DNA of 64,000 bases, taken from positions 62,001 to 126,000 of the forward strand of contig NZ_ULHE01000005.1 in the NCBI RefSeq assembly GCF_900519355.1, read 5' to 3'. The translations under genes and the position numbers were made by a program. The notes beneath the pieces were generated by a model. That model saw only the letters and a program-made list of their open reading frames with translations. It was not told where the DNA came from and ran no database searches. The DNA comes from Corynebacterium lactis. Lineage in GTDB: Bacteria; Actinomycetota; Actinomycetes; Mycobacteriales; Mycobacteriaceae. Numbering within the stretch: position 1 is the stretch's first letter; every line of letters begins with the position of its first letter. Below, in pieces: positions 9,633-19,251 of this stretch.

Positions 9633-9659
9633 TTTTCCACAACTGCGGATTTATCCACA
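9633..9659 (+). promoter_or_regulatory. two DnaA-box-like sites
   Basis: TTTTCCACA (9633-9641) and TTATCCACA (9651-9659) lie in the same orientation, 18 bp start to start. The second is a perfect DnaA box and the first differs at one base. The location suggests DnaA-linked control of a flanking gene or a DnaA-titrating site. Read from sequence; function inferred. Confidence 0.55.
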
Positions 9660-9857
9660 GCTTGAGTTCAATGAGGTAAGTGGTCCCCGAGGTACGCGCA
9701 CGGGCGGTGTAACAATGTGGGGCAGCGTCGGCATTGCGGAAACGAATGTGGGCACCTCGTCGAACAACCGAGGTGGGCCATTCGAATCCTGGCGGTGCGC
9801 CGGTGCTGCTTGTCATCAGGCAATGTACATGGGGGGAAAATGAAAGAGGACGAGGGA

Positions 9858-10982
9858 ATGTTCTCCGTCGATATCGAGCCGAGCGTGTTCCTAACTAATC
9901 TACCGGGCATTATCGGGTTCTATCCGAAGGGGCAAGTGGTCATCGCCGCGTTGTACGACGTCGATGACATTGGGGTACTGATCGCTCCCGATAGTCGGGT
10001 GCTATCTGAGTACGCGGGGCCGATGCTCATCAAGGGACTTGAGGAACTGGAGGCGAGCCCGGAATCGATTGTGGCGGCAGGCGACTTCTTGTTGGAGGAG
10101 GGGTGTACGCGGGCGGATGTCTACATTATCGATGAGTCGTGGGGGATTGAACGGACATCAACGTCAGTGGTCCAAGGCTTGCTCGACTGTGGCCTGGCCG
10201 AGGTCCGGCTTGCCGGCGTTTCACAGATCGCCGCGGGAGAAGTAGTAACCGACGCAAAGGGCGACATTGTAGGGATCGTGGGGGACAGCCTCATGTCGCC
10301 GGGAGCGAGGCGATTGAGCGAGAATGGAGAGAAGATCTGCGACTCGTATAAGGAATTCCGTCATCGTTTTGAACGAGGTCAGTTCAAGGATGAGGAAGAT
10401 CAGGAGACGATGCGCCGGATTCAAGAACGAGCAACGGTTACGGTGGAGCCGCGACCTCTGCGAATCGGTTCCCATAACGAAGCGCTGAAGGAATACTTTT
10501 CTCAGTTCGTCACCGCAGTAGAGGACGTTGCGGAGGGAAAGCGCAACATTGATGATGTCCTCCGCAGCGAGGAAGCCGGTGTCGCCATCGCAGCGTCCTT
10601 GACGAACGTAACGCTGCGGGATATGTCGATGATGATGGTGTCATCGTCGCTGCGCGACACCGCGACAAAGCTGTGGCTTGCCGCAGCGGCTGTGTACTCT
10701 GGCTACCCTCGCGCCAACGCGCTGGCCTGCTACGCAATTTCTCAATTCGCGCACGGCAACGAGACGTATGCACAGAGCGCTCTCACGGAGGCCGCGAGGG
10801 AAGCGCCAGATCACTCGCTCACTCAGCTGCTCGACCTTGCGGTGTCGAGCCACATGATTTCGCGGTGCATCGGCACAATTGTGGGGGCTGCGCACGAGGT
10901 TATTCGACGAGTTTATGGCATTAAAAGTCCCCGGTCGGGCGGGATTGATCCGGACCGGGGATTTTTTGGAGAATGGGATTGA
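9858..10982 (+). CDS. DUF4192 domain-containing protein
   Basis: Actinobacterial protein of unknown function with the DUF4192 fold; the opening FLTNLPGIIGFYPKGQVVIAA is typical. The start at ATG 9858 has AAGAGGA 7 nt upstream; ATG 9840, preceded by GGGGGG, is an alternative. The 3' end is odd: a strong terminator hairpin plus six Ts (10928-10967) lies inside the frame before the TGA at 10980. One added base in the GG at 10917-10918 would end the protein at TAA 10922-10924, just before the hairpin. The last ~20 residues as given are therefore doubtful. Confidence 0.75.
   Translation: MFSVDIEPSVFLTNLPGIIGFYPKGQVVIAALYDVDDIGVLIAPDSRVLSEYAGPMLIKGLEELEASPESIVAAGDFLLEEGCTRADVYIIDESWGIERTSTSVVQGLLDCGLAEVRLAGVSQIAAGEVVTDAKGDIVGIVGDSLMSPGARRLSENGEKICDSYKEFRHRFERGQFKDEEDQETMRRIQERATVTVEPRPLRIGSHNEALKEYFSQFVTAVEDVAEGKRNIDDVLRSEEAGVAIAASLTNVTLRDMSMMMVSSSLRDTATKLWLAAAAVYSGYPRANALACYAISQFAHGNETYAQSALTEAAREAPDHSLTQLLDLAVSSHMISRCIGTIVGAAHEVIRRVYGIKSPRSGGIDPDRGFFGEWD
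10928..10967 (+). terminator. Rho-independent terminator of the DUF4192 gene
   Basis: TCCCCGGTC (10928-10936) pairs with GACCGGGGA (10953-10961), followed by a run of six Ts. It lies between the convergent DUF4192 gene and galE but overlaps the apparent 3' coding end of the former. Confidence 0.8.
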
Positions 10983-10994
10983 CCCGCGACCGCA

Positions 10995-11978
10995 CTATTT
11001 GTGAGCAGAGTGAGCGCGATCACCAAGAGATTGGGTGAACGTCCACGCATCGGCAACGATGGTTTCGAGGTCTGTAAAGCGTGGCCTCCAGCCCAGTTCT
11101 TCCATGGCGCGCTGCGAAGAGGCGATGAGCGTCGCCGGGTCACCGGCCCGGCGGGGCGCCTCGACGGCCGGGATCGGGTGACCGGTTACCTTCCTACAGG
11201 TATCAATGACTTCGCGAACCGAGAACCCGTCGCCCGAACCCAAATTGAAGATTCGGTGGTTGCCGGGGGTGTTGGATTCCAGCGCGAGGAGGTGGGCGTC
11301 CGCGAGGTCCTTGATGTGGATGTAATCGCGCACCGCCGTTCCGTCCGGCGTAGGCCAGTCATTTCCGAAAATCTTGATGTCTTCCCGGTGGCCCAAAGCC
11401 ACTTGAAGGATCAAAGGAATCAGGTGGGTTTCCACGCGGCGGTTCTCGCCGAACCCTCCCCACGCTCCAGCGACGTTGAAGTAGCGGAGGCTGGTAGCGC
11501 CGATGCCGTAGGCCTTGGCGTAGGAGGAAATGGCGTAGTCCATGGCCAGCTTAGTAGCGCCGTACGGGTTAGTAGGCGCAGTTGGCATGTCCTCGGTGAT
11601 GGGAGTTTTCTCGGGCTCGCCGTAGGTTGCCGCGGTTGAGGAGAAGACCAAGTTCTTCGTTCCGGTGTCGCGCATAGCATCCAGGAGGGACAGCGTCTGT
11701 CCGACGTTGTTTCGCCAGTACTTGGAGGGCTCCTCCACGGATTCGCCAACCAGGGATAGGGCTGCGAAGTGGACAACGCCGTCGAAAGTGTCCGAGGATA
11801 GGACCTCGAGCGCCTTGTCAGCGACATTGCCCTCGACGAGCTTGGCTCCTGCCGGCACCGCATCGCGGTTGCCGACCGAGAAGTTGTCGATAATGGTGAC
11901 ATCGTGACCATTGGCCAGGAGCACTGCTGAGCAGACGCTACCGACGTAGCCTGCGCCGCCCGTTACGAGAAGTTTCAT
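10995..11978 (-). CDS. galE: UDP-glucose 4-epimerase
   Basis: Short-chain dehydrogenase-type epimerase that interconverts UDP-glucose and UDP-galactose; in corynebacteria it supplies galactose for cell-wall galactan. The NAD-binding motif GGAGYVGS is at residues 7-14, the catalytic serine segment is [11 protein letters not shown], and YGATK gives the YxxxK pair. 327 aa, normal length. Its ATG overlaps the dtxR stop by 4 nt (ATGA), so it is translationally coupled to dtxR, as in C. glutamicum. Confidence 0.96.
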   Translation of the reverse strand: MKLLVTGGAGYVGSVCSAVLLANGHDVTIIDNFSVGNRDAVPAGAKLVEGNVADKALEVLSSDTFDGVVHFAALSLVGESVEEPSKYWRNNVGQTLSLLDAMRDTGTKNLVFSSTAATYGEPEKTPITEDMPTAPTNPYGATKLAMDYAISSYAKAYGIGATSLRYFNVAGAWGGFGENRRVETHLIPLILQVALGHREDIKIFGNDWPTPDGTAVRDYIHIKDLADAHLLALESNTPGNHRIFNLGSGDGFSVREVIDTCRKVTGHPIPAVEAPRRAGDPATLIASSQRAMEELGWRPRFTDLETIVADAWTFTQSLGDRAHSAHK

Positions 11979-12655
11979 TTGACCACAACCATAATCGCGT
12001 GAGAAAGAGAGTCAGGGATATCTAGCGAGTGATCGCCGCGCATGAGGGTGACCCGACCGGGGGAAACCTCTGCCTCTGCGTCGGCGCCGGGGAGAATTCC
12101 GGCCTTGTGCAGGCGCTTCATGTAGCTCTGCTCGACCTGGAGGATTTCGTTGATTTGCACCACGTGAATTGAGTATTCGCCGGGAGACAAATTGGATAGG
12201 CGCTGAACCTCGGCCGATGCCTGCGGCTCTTCCTGCCCGCCAATATCCGCGAGTCCCGGGATGGGGTTGCCGAATGGCGATTCGGTGTGGTTATCGAGCA
12301 CTTTAAGCAACTTGCGTTCAACCTCGTCACTCATGACGTGCTCCCAGCGACAGGCCTCATCATGGACCTTGTCCCATTCCAGACCGATAATATCCGTGAG
12401 CAAGCGCTCCGCGAGCCGGTGCTTGCGCATCACCGCGGTGGCCTGTTTCCGGCCCTGCTCGGAAAGCTGGAGGCTCCGGTCGGGCGCGACGACGAGCAGT
12501 CCGTCTCGCTCCATGCGGGCTACCGTCTGGCTCACCGTGGGGCCGGATTGCTCAAGCCTCTCGGCGATGCGGGCTCGAAGGGGGATAATGCCCTCTTCCT
12601 CGAGTTCGAAAATAGTACGCAAGTACATTTCCGTGGTGTCGACCAAATCCCTCAC
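11975..12655 (-). CDS. dtxR: iron-dependent repressor DtxR
   Basis: Fe(II)-activated master repressor of iron uptake and heme genes. The N-terminal winged helix ([20 protein letters not shown]), the metal-binding and dimerisation region ([17 protein letters not shown] being the key ligand pair) and a C-terminal SH3-like domain are all present. 226 aa, like the C. diphtheriae protein. The start is GTG 12655, matching the usual [12 protein letters not shown] opening, with GGAGG 5 nt upstream; the frame is open further up but unrelated. It lies downstream of sigB and is coupled to galE. Confidence 0.96.
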   Translation of the reverse strand: MRDLVDTTEMYLRTIFELEEEGIIPLRARIAERLEQSGPTVSQTVARMERDGLLVVAPDRSLQLSEQGRKQATAVMRKHRLAERLLTDIIGLEWDKVHDEACRWEHVMSDEVERKLLKVLDNHTESPFGNPIPGLADIGGQEEPQASAEVQRLSNLSPGEYSIHVVQINEILQVEQSYMKRLHKAGILPGADAEAEVSPGRVTLMRGDHSLDIPDSLSHAIMVVVK

Positions 12656-12692
12656 GTTGTCCTCCGATAACGCACTACTTAGATAATCAGAC

Positions 12693-12712
12693 TTATGTAT
12701 AGGATAACCACA
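12693..12712. promoter_or_regulatory. candidate DtxR box upstream of dtxR
   Basis: Read on the minus strand, the stretch contains GGTTATCCTA flanked by a TAA end. About 12 of 19 positions match the consensus TTAGGTTAGCCTAACCTAA, including the GGTTAnCCTA core. It sits 40-60 nt before the dtxR start, where autoregulation would act. Inference only. Confidence 0.35.
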
Positions 12713-12811
12713 TTTTAATCGGCCAGGCTGACAACACTCTAAAACGTCGGCAGCGGCGGCGCGTACCCACGATTGGGGAGGCACGCCCCGCCGCCGCCGA
12801 CGAGGTAGAGG

Positions 12812-13801
12812 TTACTTAGCGTACTCGCGCAACTTCGCGGCCCTGTCTCCATCACGGAGCTTCGCCATAACCTCTCGCTCGATCTGGCGGACGCGTTCGC
12901 GGGAGAGCCCGAAATGTCGCCCGATCTGGTCGAGAGTGCGGGGCAGTCCGTCATCGAGGCCGTAGCGCAGCTTAATGACTTCCTGCTCGCGAATCTCCAA
13001 CGTCGACAGCACTTTGCGCACGTCGTGGTGGCGCAGCGAGGCTACGACGGCCTCCTCCGCATCGGTGGCTTCCGAGTCCTCGATGAAGTCTCCGAGCGGA
13101 GCCTCCTCGTCAGTGCCGACCGGCATGTCCAGGCTCACTGGGTCACGGGACTGGCGTAGGAGCATTTCAATCTTGTTCTCGGAGATGCCGGACTCCTCCG
13201 AGAGCTCCTCGTTTGTCGCCTCACGGCCGAGCTGCTGGTAGAGCTCGCGCTTGATTCGGGAGATCTTGTTGACCTGTTCGACCAGGTGAACGGGGAGGCG
13301 GATGGTGCGCGACTGGTCCGCCATGCCACGGGTAATCGCCTGGCGGATCCACCACGTCGCGTACGTCGAGAACTTGAAGCCCTTGGTGTAGTCGAACTTC
13401 TCCATGGCCCTGATCAGGCCAAGGTTTCCCTCCTGGATGAGGTCAAGCAGTGGCATGCCTCGGCCCGTGTAGCGCTTTGCGAGGGACACGACGAGCCTCA
13501 AATTGGCCTCAAGCAAATGGGCGCGGGCCGCGTTGCCCTCTTTCACGATGATTTTGACATCGCGCTTCATCGCGCGGGTCATCTTCGCCCCGGAGTCCAG
13601 CAGGTGCTCGGCGTACACGCCGGCTTCGATACGCTTGGAGAGCTCGACCTCCTCCTCGGCGCTGAGGAGTGCAGTCTTGCCGATTCCGTTCAAATAGACA
13701 CGAACCAAATCGGCCGAGGGATTGCTATTGTTCCCGCTGCGGCGACCGCGGTCGCGTGGCTGATCTTCCAGTTCGTCCGTTTGAATGTCGGCATTGCTCA
13801 T
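12812..13801 (-). CDS. sigB: RNA polymerase sigma factor SigB
   Basis: Group 2, non-essential primary-like sigma factor that directs general stress and stationary-phase transcription. Region 2 ([20 protein letters not shown]), region 3 and region 4.2 ([14 protein letters not shown]) are intact; 329 aa with only a short N-terminus, which separates it from SigA elsewhere in the window. Its placement directly upstream of dtxR and galE matches C. glutamicum sigB. ATG 13801 has AGGAGG 7 nt upstream. A SigH-like promoter lies 37-65 nt before it. Confidence 0.94.
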   Translation of the reverse strand: MSNADIQTDELEDQPRDRGRRSGNNSNPSADLVRVYLNGIGKTALLSAEEEVELSKRIEAGVYAEHLLDSGAKMTRAMKRDVKIIVKEGNAARAHLLEANLRLVVSLAKRYTGRGMPLLDLIQEGNLGLIRAMEKFDYTKGFKFSTYATWWIRQAITRGMADQSRTIRLPVHLVEQVNKISRIKRELYQQLGREATNEELSEESGISENKIEMLLRQSRDPVSLDMPVGTDEEAPLGDFIEDSEATDAEEAVVASLRHHDVRKVLSTLEIREQEVIKLRYGLDDGLPRTLDQIGRHFGLSRERVRQIEREVMAKLRDGDRAAKLREYAK

Positions 13802-13837
13802 GAATGTGCCTCCTGGATATCGATGAACTCACTTGAT

Positions 13838-13866
13838 CCAACGCATGAGTTACGTAGATTGTTCCC
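13838..13866 (-). promoter_or_regulatory. SigH-type promoter of sigB
   Basis: Minus strand GGGAACA (13866-13860), 16-nt spacer, then CGTTGG (13843-13838). This fits the -35 and -10 of the SigH regulon, and sigB is a known SigH target in C. glutamicum and M. tuberculosis. The predicted start leaves a ~30-nt leader before sigB. Confidence 0.7.
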
Positions 13867-13923
13867 GTTAAAGAAACCAAAAGTCAATAAAAAACTTGCG
13901 AAGCCAAAACAAGCGGGGGGGAT

Positions 13924-14357
13924 TTAGCACTCTACGAGCACTGTAAAGGGTCCATCGTTGACCGACGCGACCTCCATCATGGCGCCAAAGGCGCCCGTCT
14001 CTACGCGTAATCCTCGCTGGCGCAATGCCTGAACAATCTTCTCAATCACAGGTTCGGCTACCTCGCTCGGTGCGGCATCGGACCACGACGGCCTCCGCCC
14101 CTTCTTCGTCGCTCCCATAAGCGTGAACTGGCTGACCACCAAAATCGGGCCCCGGCATCGTCGGCGCTGCGTTCCCCATCAAGAATTCGCAGTTCGGCAA
14201 TCTTGCGCGCCATGGTCTCCCAGGCATCGTCGGCGTCGTTTCGCCCAACGCCGACGAGGGCAAGTATCGCGCCCGTGTCTCCTCCGTCGACCGCGCCGAC
14301 GGTGCGTCCCTGGACGGTGACGGACGCTGATTTCACCCTGGTGAGTACTGCTTTCAT
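13924..14357 (-). pseudogene. dtd: D-aminoacyl-tRNA deacylase, frameshifted
   Basis: Dtd removes D-amino acids mischarged onto tRNA. The first part ([17 protein letters not shown] to ERSADDAGA) and the last ([19 protein letters not shown] to the C-terminus) are both clear Dtd, but lie in different frames. The break is at the GGGCCCC run at 14148-14154; one more G/C there restores [12 protein letters not shown] and a 144-residue protein, the normal length. The ATG overlaps the TAA of the upstream methyltransferase gene (TAATG). The rest is fully conserved, so sequencing error is at least as likely as real loss. Confidence 0.88.
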
Positions 14358-15937
14358 TAGTCCAAAACCTCCGTGGGTAAAACGATGCCGTGCCTGACCA
14401 GATCAACGATCAGCGGAACCACGGCGTCCTTGATCTCCGACACGTCGGCCTGACCAAACGCGCCGAGCATGTCCATGACGTCGATGACAGATCCGAGCGC
14501 TGCCTCGGGGTGGAGAGCTCCGATGATGCTTGCCACTAACTCGTCGATGGAGTGGCTCCACGCAGGGCCGTCAGTCCTCGAAATTCGCGTGTCGAAATGG
14601 GTAAAGCCCTGGGCGAGCTCCTCGTCGGCAAGCGAGACCCTTTCGATCGCGACGCCGGGGCGGACTCGAAAAGTGGCGCCCAAAACCGAGTCAGTGGTCT
14701 GTTCGCGTAGCCACGCCGCGCGGCCGAGGTACTCCTCGGCCTCCTGCGAGAAGGGGCCGGCAAGCGGTTGCGGCATCTCCTCGCAGACGGCGGAGGTGGG
14801 GCCGTCGATGCGTGCGACGGTGATATATCCGAAGCCGATTCCGGTGACTCCGGACTCTCGGAAGTGGTGCAGCCACTGGCGCGCCCGGGCACGGCCGTCG
14901 GCCGATCGCGGGTCGATGGATTCGTCGCGCAGCCAGGTGTCGATGTAGTCGGTGGGCGAAGCGACGTCGCGCTGGGTGACCCAGACCTCAAGGCCGTCGG
15001 CCGGAAGCCACGACGCAATGCGGCTCTGCCAGGACTCTCCGTCACGGTGGACCCAAGCGCCGAGGAGGTGCGCGGTGCCGTCCGAGGTCAGGTGGTCCGC
15101 CAGCGAGCGCAGCATCAACTCCGTGGCGCCGTCCAGGTTCAGGCCTGAATCCCGGTAGACATGCTCGACGCTGGGCAGGCCGACGACGAACGGAGGGTTC
15201 GCCACAATGCGGTCGAATTGCCGTCCGGCCACGGGTTCGAACCAGGAGCCTTCCCTGACTTCGACATTGTCGAGACCGGCGGCAGCGAACGTCGCACGAG
15301 CGTAGGAATTAGCCCGGGGGTGCAGGTCGGTGGCGACCACCGCGCCCGACTCGTACTGTCCGAGGCTCTGAATGCCACAGCCCGCCCCGAGGTCGAGAAC
15401 TGTGCCCACGGGGGAAGTCGGCGAAATATCCAGCAACGAGCGCGATGCCCGGCCGACTCCAAGGACGTGATCGGGGCCGGGCACGTGGTCCGACATCGAG
15501 GCGTCGCGATCGGAAAACACCAGGCGGTCGACGCCGGAGACAACGATGGGTCTCACATCGATACATGCGACGTGCAGCCCTGGTGTGGCCTGGAGGAGGA
15601 CGCCGGAATCGGTCAGCGCTTCCAGGAGCTCGCTGGAGAACAGTGCGGATGCGTCCACCTCGGCGCCAAGGATGAACAACTGCACCGCCGCAATGAGGCG
15701 AGTATCGGTAGACGTAGGGGCGTTCGCGACGTCGGCAAGCGAGTCGAGGATATAGGAGACTATGCCCGGCTCGCCGCGGTCGAGAGCGCGCAGGCCCTCC
15801 GCGCCCAAGAGTCGGGAAATGGAATCCGAGGAGTATCCAAGGGCTCGGAGTTCCTCGGCAAAGCGGGCGGCGACGCCTACAAAGCGTTCGACCTGAGCGT
15901 CGGTCGGCGGAACGAAGGCATGGGGGTGAGTTGTCAT
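14357..15937 (-). CDS. class I SAM-dependent methyltransferase (HemK/RsmC-like)
   Basis: Methyltransferase with an actinobacterial N-terminal extension. The SAM motif I is [13 protein letters not shown] near residue 160 and the catalytic NPPF motif ([10 protein letters not shown]) near residue 230 is typical of enzymes that methylate amide or exocyclic nitrogen in protein, RNA or DNA. The first ~140 and last ~200 residues are specific to a 500-aa actinobacterial family of unknown target. It is translationally coupled to dtd through TAATG, which hints at a role near translation. Substrate not known. Confidence 0.85.
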   Translation of the reverse strand: MTTHPHAFVPPTDAQVERFVGVAARFAEELRALGYSSDSISRLLGAEGLRALDRGEPGIVSYILDSLADVANAPTSTDTRLIAAVQLFILGAEVDASALFSSELLEALTDSGVLLQATPGLHVACIDVRPIVVSGVDRLVFSDRDASMSDHVPGPDHVLGVGRASRSLLDISPTSPVGTVLDLGAGCGIQSLGQYESGAVVATDLHPRANSYARATFAAAGLDNVEVREGSWFEPVAGRQFDRIVANPPFVVGLPSVEHVYRDSGLNLDGATELMLRSLADHLTSDGTAHLLGAWVHRDGESWQSRIASWLPADGLEVWVTQRDVASPTDYIDTWLRDESIDPRSADGRARARQWLHHFRESGVTGIGFGYITVARIDGPTSAVCEEMPQPLAGPFSQEAEEYLGRAAWLREQTTDSVLGATFRVRPGVAIERVSLADEELAQGFTHFDTRISRTDGPAWSHSIDELVASIIGALHPEAALGSVIDVMDMLGAFGQADVSEIKDAVVPLIVDLVRHGIVLPTEVLD

Positions 15938-16008
15938 TGCGGGCTCTCGGGGATCGGGAGACAGGATTATGGGTTGGGGGATCGGCAGCGTTGTGAGGGG
16001 CGGGGATA

Positions 16009-16521
16009 CTAGTCCCTATCCGGCAGGTCCTCGGGCATGTCGATGATGTCGCCGGCCGGCGATTCGTTCGCGCCCGGCTGCGGAGCTGAGGAAGGCTCCG
16101 CAGGCATCTCGGCGTGGTGGGGATTGACAAAGTCCGGGTCCGCGGGGCCGAGCGCCAGCGTGGCGCGCGCTGCGAGTTGCCGCTCCCGCATCTGTTCCTC
16201 CCAGAGCCGGTTCTGCTCCCGGACAACGGCGGGCTTGTACACGCGAGGTTTGCGCTTGTCCGCGGGCTCTCCGACGCCGTTGGCGATGACCACGGCGATC
16301 CAGGGCATAGGGATGGAGATGACCATGAAAATGGCCGCCAGCCAGGGCAAGTGCCACCACATGTAAAAGGCGCCGGAAAGAAGTAGCAGAGGGATTCTCG
16401 ACCACTGGAGGACGGCGTAGACGTGCTTGCGGTGGTCGTAGTTGCGAATCAGGGAGCCGCGGGCGTCGGTGATCAACGCCGCGGTGTTCTTTCTCCCTTT
16501 GCGATGTACGATTCGCGCCAT
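16009..16521 (-). CDS. DUF3099 membrane protein
   Basis: Small actinobacterial membrane protein of unknown function. Two adjacent hydrophobic segments (around IPLLLLSGAFYMWWHLP and LAAIFMVISIPMPWIAVVIA) follow a basic N-terminus, and the C-terminal 80 residues are soluble. The start is ATG 16521 (170 aa): upstream residues in the open frame lie in the promoter region of the divergent DUF3039 gene and show no family similarity. Confidence 0.82.
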   Translation of the reverse strand: MARIVHRKGRKNTAALITDARGSLIRNYDHRKHVYAVLQWSRIPLLLLSGAFYMWWHLPWLAAIFMVISIPMPWIAVVIANGVGEPADKRKPRVYKPAVVREQNRLWEEQMRERQLAARATLALGPADPDFVNPHHAEMPAEPSSAPQPGANESPAGDIIDMPEDLPDRD

Positions 16522-16600
16522 GATTTCTAACCATACGCCGTGAGCGTCGACATGCCGAGCTACGACCCGCCGCTGCGCTCGTATTGACAGATGGGGCAAA

Positions 16601-16858
16601 ATGGGGGCCGTGAGCACTCCACTGAAGACGACCAAGACGATTGAACGCACAGACACCCGCGTCGATGAGTCGACCCGGGACGACACTCCCAAGTTCTTCC
16701 ACTACGTGAAGAAGGACCAGATCGTAAACTCCGCGATCTCCGGCGCCTACGTGGTTGCTCTCTGCGGCGAGACCTTCCCTGTGAAGAAGTCCGCGAAGCC
16801 CGGTTCCCCGGTGTGCCCCGACTGTGAGCGCATCTACAAGTCCCTGCGTCGCAAGTGA
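16601..16858 (+). CDS. DUF3039 domain-containing protein
   Basis: 85-aa actinobacterial protein of unknown function. It contains HYVKK, ALCGETF and a C-terminal CPDC pair, so the three cysteines could bind zinc. GTG 16610 is an alternative start. It overlaps the downstream helicase start by 4 nt (GTGA), so the two are co-translated. Confidence 0.85.
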   Translation: MGAVSTPLKTTKTIERTDTRVDESTRDDTPKFFHYVKKDQIVNSAISGAYVVALCGETFPVKKSAKPGSPVCPDCERIYKSLRRK

Positions 16859-18603
16859 GCGGGCTACGTAAATGGCAGCAGGAAGCGCTAGATAAGTACC
16901 TAGCCACCAACCCGAAGGACTTCCTGGCGGTCGCGACGCCGGGTGCAGGCAAGACGACGTTCGCGCTGCGCATTGCCAGCGAGTTGCTCTCGCGTCGCAT
17001 CGTCGATCGGGTGATCGTGGTCGTGCCGACCGAGCACCTCAAGGTTCAGTGGGCGGCTTCCGCTGCTTTCTCGGGGATTGCGTTGGATCCCAACTTCACC
17101 AATGCCAAGGGTGTGGTCAACCCCTCTTACCAGGGCATTGTCGTGACGTATGCCCAAGTCGCGGTCCACCCCTACAAGCACCACGCGGTGGCCAATGCAC
17201 GGCCGACCCTGGTCATCTTGGACGAGGTCCATCACGGTGGCGACGCCAAAAGCTGGGGCGAGGGCATCTCCGAGGCCTACGGTGACGTCGAGCGCCGCCT
17301 GTGCCTGACGGGTACGCCGTTTCGCTCGGACGACGCCGCGATCCCGTTCGTGCGCTACACCCCCGACGGCGACGGGCACCTCAAGTCCGCGGCCGACTAC
17401 ACCTACGGCTATTCAAATGCGCTTGCCGACGGCGTCGTGCGTCCCGTGGTGTTCCTGGCCTATTCCGGCGAGGCCCGGTGGCGCGACAGCGCGGGCGAGG
17501 AGTTCGCGGCCAGGCTCGGCACGGTCATGAGTCCCGAGGAGACGACGCGGGCGTGGCGGACGGCTCTGGACCCGAAGGGCGACTGGATGCCGTCCGTTAT
17601 CCGCGCCGCCCACACGCGCCTGACGCAGATGCGCCAGCACATTCCCGACGCCGGCGGCCTCATCATCGCCACGGATGCGGCGACGGCGCGTGCGTACAAG
17701 AAGATTCTGGAGCAGGTGTCCTCGACGCCGGTGGCGCTGGTGCTGTCTGATGAGCCCGGCTCCTCCGAGCGCATCAAGACGTTTTCGGACTCGACCGACG
17801 AGTGGATGGTCGCGGTGCGCATGGTCTCCGAGGGCGTGGACGTCCCGCGCCTCGCGGTCGGCGTCTACGCCACCAGCTCCTCGACGCCGCTCTTCTTCGC
17901 CCAGGCCATCGGCCGATTCGTGCGCAGCCGCCGCCCCGGCGAGACCGCCTCGGTGTTTTTGCCGTCGATTCCCGTGCTGCTCGACCTGGCCTCGCAGATG
18001 GAGGTCCAGCGCAATCACGTGCTGGGCAAGCCCGACAGGCCGTCCGAGGGCTGGGAGGATGACCTCGTCGCCGAGGCAAACCGCCGCAAGGACGAGCCCG
18101 ACGAGTTGCTTCCCTCCTACGAGTCCCTGGGCGCCGACGCGGAGCTGGACTACCTGATTTACGACGGCTCCTCCTACGGCACCGCGACCATCGCGGGCTC
18201 GGCGGAGGAGGCCGACTACTTGGGCCTTCCCGGACTTCTCGACGCCGAGCAGATGCGAACTCTGCTCCAGCAGCGCCAGGAGGAGCAGTTGAAGGCGGCC
18301 TCCGAGCGTGAGAAGGCCGCCCGGGCCGCCGAGGAATCGTCGGAGTCGGCGGCGTCGGCAAGCGATGGGGGAGTAACTCGCATCGAGGGTAGCGCCTATC
18401 CGCGGCCTAACCGCGTGGCCAGCCAGGTTCTGCCGAAACTTCGCAAGGAGCTCAATACGCTGGTGTCGATGACGGCGGCGCGCACCGGGCGCCCGCATGG
18501 GCAGGTGCATAACGAGGTGCGGCGCGCGTGTGGAGGACCCCCGACGGCGTTGTGTACCGAGGAACAGTTGCGGGACAGGATTGAGTACCTGCGCCGGTGG
18601 TAG
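16855..18603 (+). CDS. DEAD/DEAH-box superfamily 2 helicase
   Basis: Helicase of the actinobacterial RadD/SSL2-like group. Walker A is ATPGAGKTTFALRIA near residue 30, motif II is ILDEVHHGGD near residue 125, TGTPFRSD is motif III, and motif VI is QAIGRFVRSRR. 582 aa with an Ala/Glu/Ser-rich linker around residues 470-510 before the C-terminus. The GTG start overlaps the DUF3039 stop, a conserved pairing in actinobacteria. Probable role in DNA or RNA remodelling; substrate unknown. Confidence 0.88.
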   Translation: MSGLRKWQQEALDKYLATNPKDFLAVATPGAGKTTFALRIASELLSRRIVDRVIVVVPTEHLKVQWAASAAFSGIALDPNFTNAKGVVNPSYQGIVVTYAQVAVHPYKHHAVANARPTLVILDEVHHGGDAKSWGEGISEAYGDVERRLCLTGTPFRSDDAAIPFVRYTPDGDGHLKSAADYTYGYSNALADGVVRPVVFLAYSGEARWRDSAGEEFAARLGTVMSPEETTRAWRTALDPKGDWMPSVIRAAHTRLTQMRQHIPDAGGLIIATDAATARAYKKILEQVSSTPVALVLSDEPGSSERIKTFSDSTDEWMVAVRMVSEGVDVPRLAVGVYATSSSTPLFFAQAIGRFVRSRRPGETASVFLPSIPVLLDLASQMEVQRNHVLGKPDRPSEGWEDDLVAEANRRKDEPDELLPSYESLGADAELDYLIYDGSSYGTATIAGSAEEADYLGLPGLLDAEQMRTLLQQRQEEQLKAASEREKAARAAEESSESAASASDGGVTRIEGSAYPRPNRVASQVLPKLRKELNTLVSMTAARTGRPHGQVHNEVRRACGGPPTALCTEEQLRDRIEYLRRW

Positions 18604-18677
18604 GCGCAGGTAGCCGACCGATTCTACTCGGGTGCGGGGCGGCCATTGCCTGCCGGGGATGATGGTACGGTAGTGCG

Positions 18678-19121
18678 ATGGCGAAGAAGCAAGATGTTGT
18701 GCGGAATGAAGCACTGCGGGCCCACGCGGGCTACGGCCCCGACGGAATCGATGGTTCCGCGGTGGGGCGAAACCTCGGTCTGACGGCGCTGGTGCTCGGC
18801 ATCGGCGGACTCCTGTTGTCCTGGGCGCTGGTCGGCGGGGTCATCGGCATCGTTGCGGTCGTGCTGGGCGTTGTCGCGGTAGTGAAGTCCTTCGGGGCGA
18901 AGCGTCGCGTCCAGGCGGCCGGGCGCGAGGCGCGGACTGCGGGGGCGTTCGGGTTGGGCCTTATCGGAATCGTGACCGGGCTTGCGGCCATCGCGGTCTC
19001 GGCGGCGCTGCTCTATGTCGCGCAGTCTGCGATTGCGAACTGCGGTCACCTTGATCGGACTTCTGCGGAATACGCGAAGTGCATCTCTGAACAGACGGGG
19101 ACCGGGCAGCCGAAGCAGTAG
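18678..19121 (+). CDS. DUF4190-like small membrane protein
   Basis: 147-aa membrane protein with two or three hydrophobic segments (residues ~35-75 and ~95-125), a short charged cytosolic head and a C-terminal tail with two cysteines (IANCGHL, YAKCISE) that may form a disulfide outside. The pattern resembles DUF4190 proteins. It lies 74 nt downstream of the helicase. Function unknown. Confidence 0.7.
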   Translation: MAKKQDVVRNEALRAHAGYGPDGIDGSAVGRNLGLTALVLGIGGLLLSWALVGGVIGIVAVVLGVVAVVKSFGAKRRVQAAGREARTAGAFGLGLIGIVTGLAAIAVSAALLYVAQSAIANCGHLDRTSAEYAKCISEQTGTGQPKQ

Positions 19122-19251
19122 GCGGTTCAAATCGCCGGGAAGTGTGAGTTCGTGCTTCCCCTAGGGCGATGTTCAATCCCCCTAAATATACCCCCAGAGT
19201 GCGGCGGCCTGCGCCTTTCCACGTGGGTTTCTTAGCGGAAAATCACCTTTC

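Larger units (their letters stand above)
9426..9857. other. divergent intergenic region
   Basis: About 430 nt without a gene between the PAC2 gene and the DUF4192 gene. It holds a hairpin (9515-9536), a 13-bp palindrome GTTCAA-G-TTGAAC (9592-9604) and two DnaA-box-like 9-mers (9633-9641, 9651-9659). No coding frame in it looks real. Confidence 0.6.

Noticed and set aside
17413..18714. 433-codon frame opposite the SF2 helicase
   Set aside because: Low-complexity Arg/Gly/His antisense frame.
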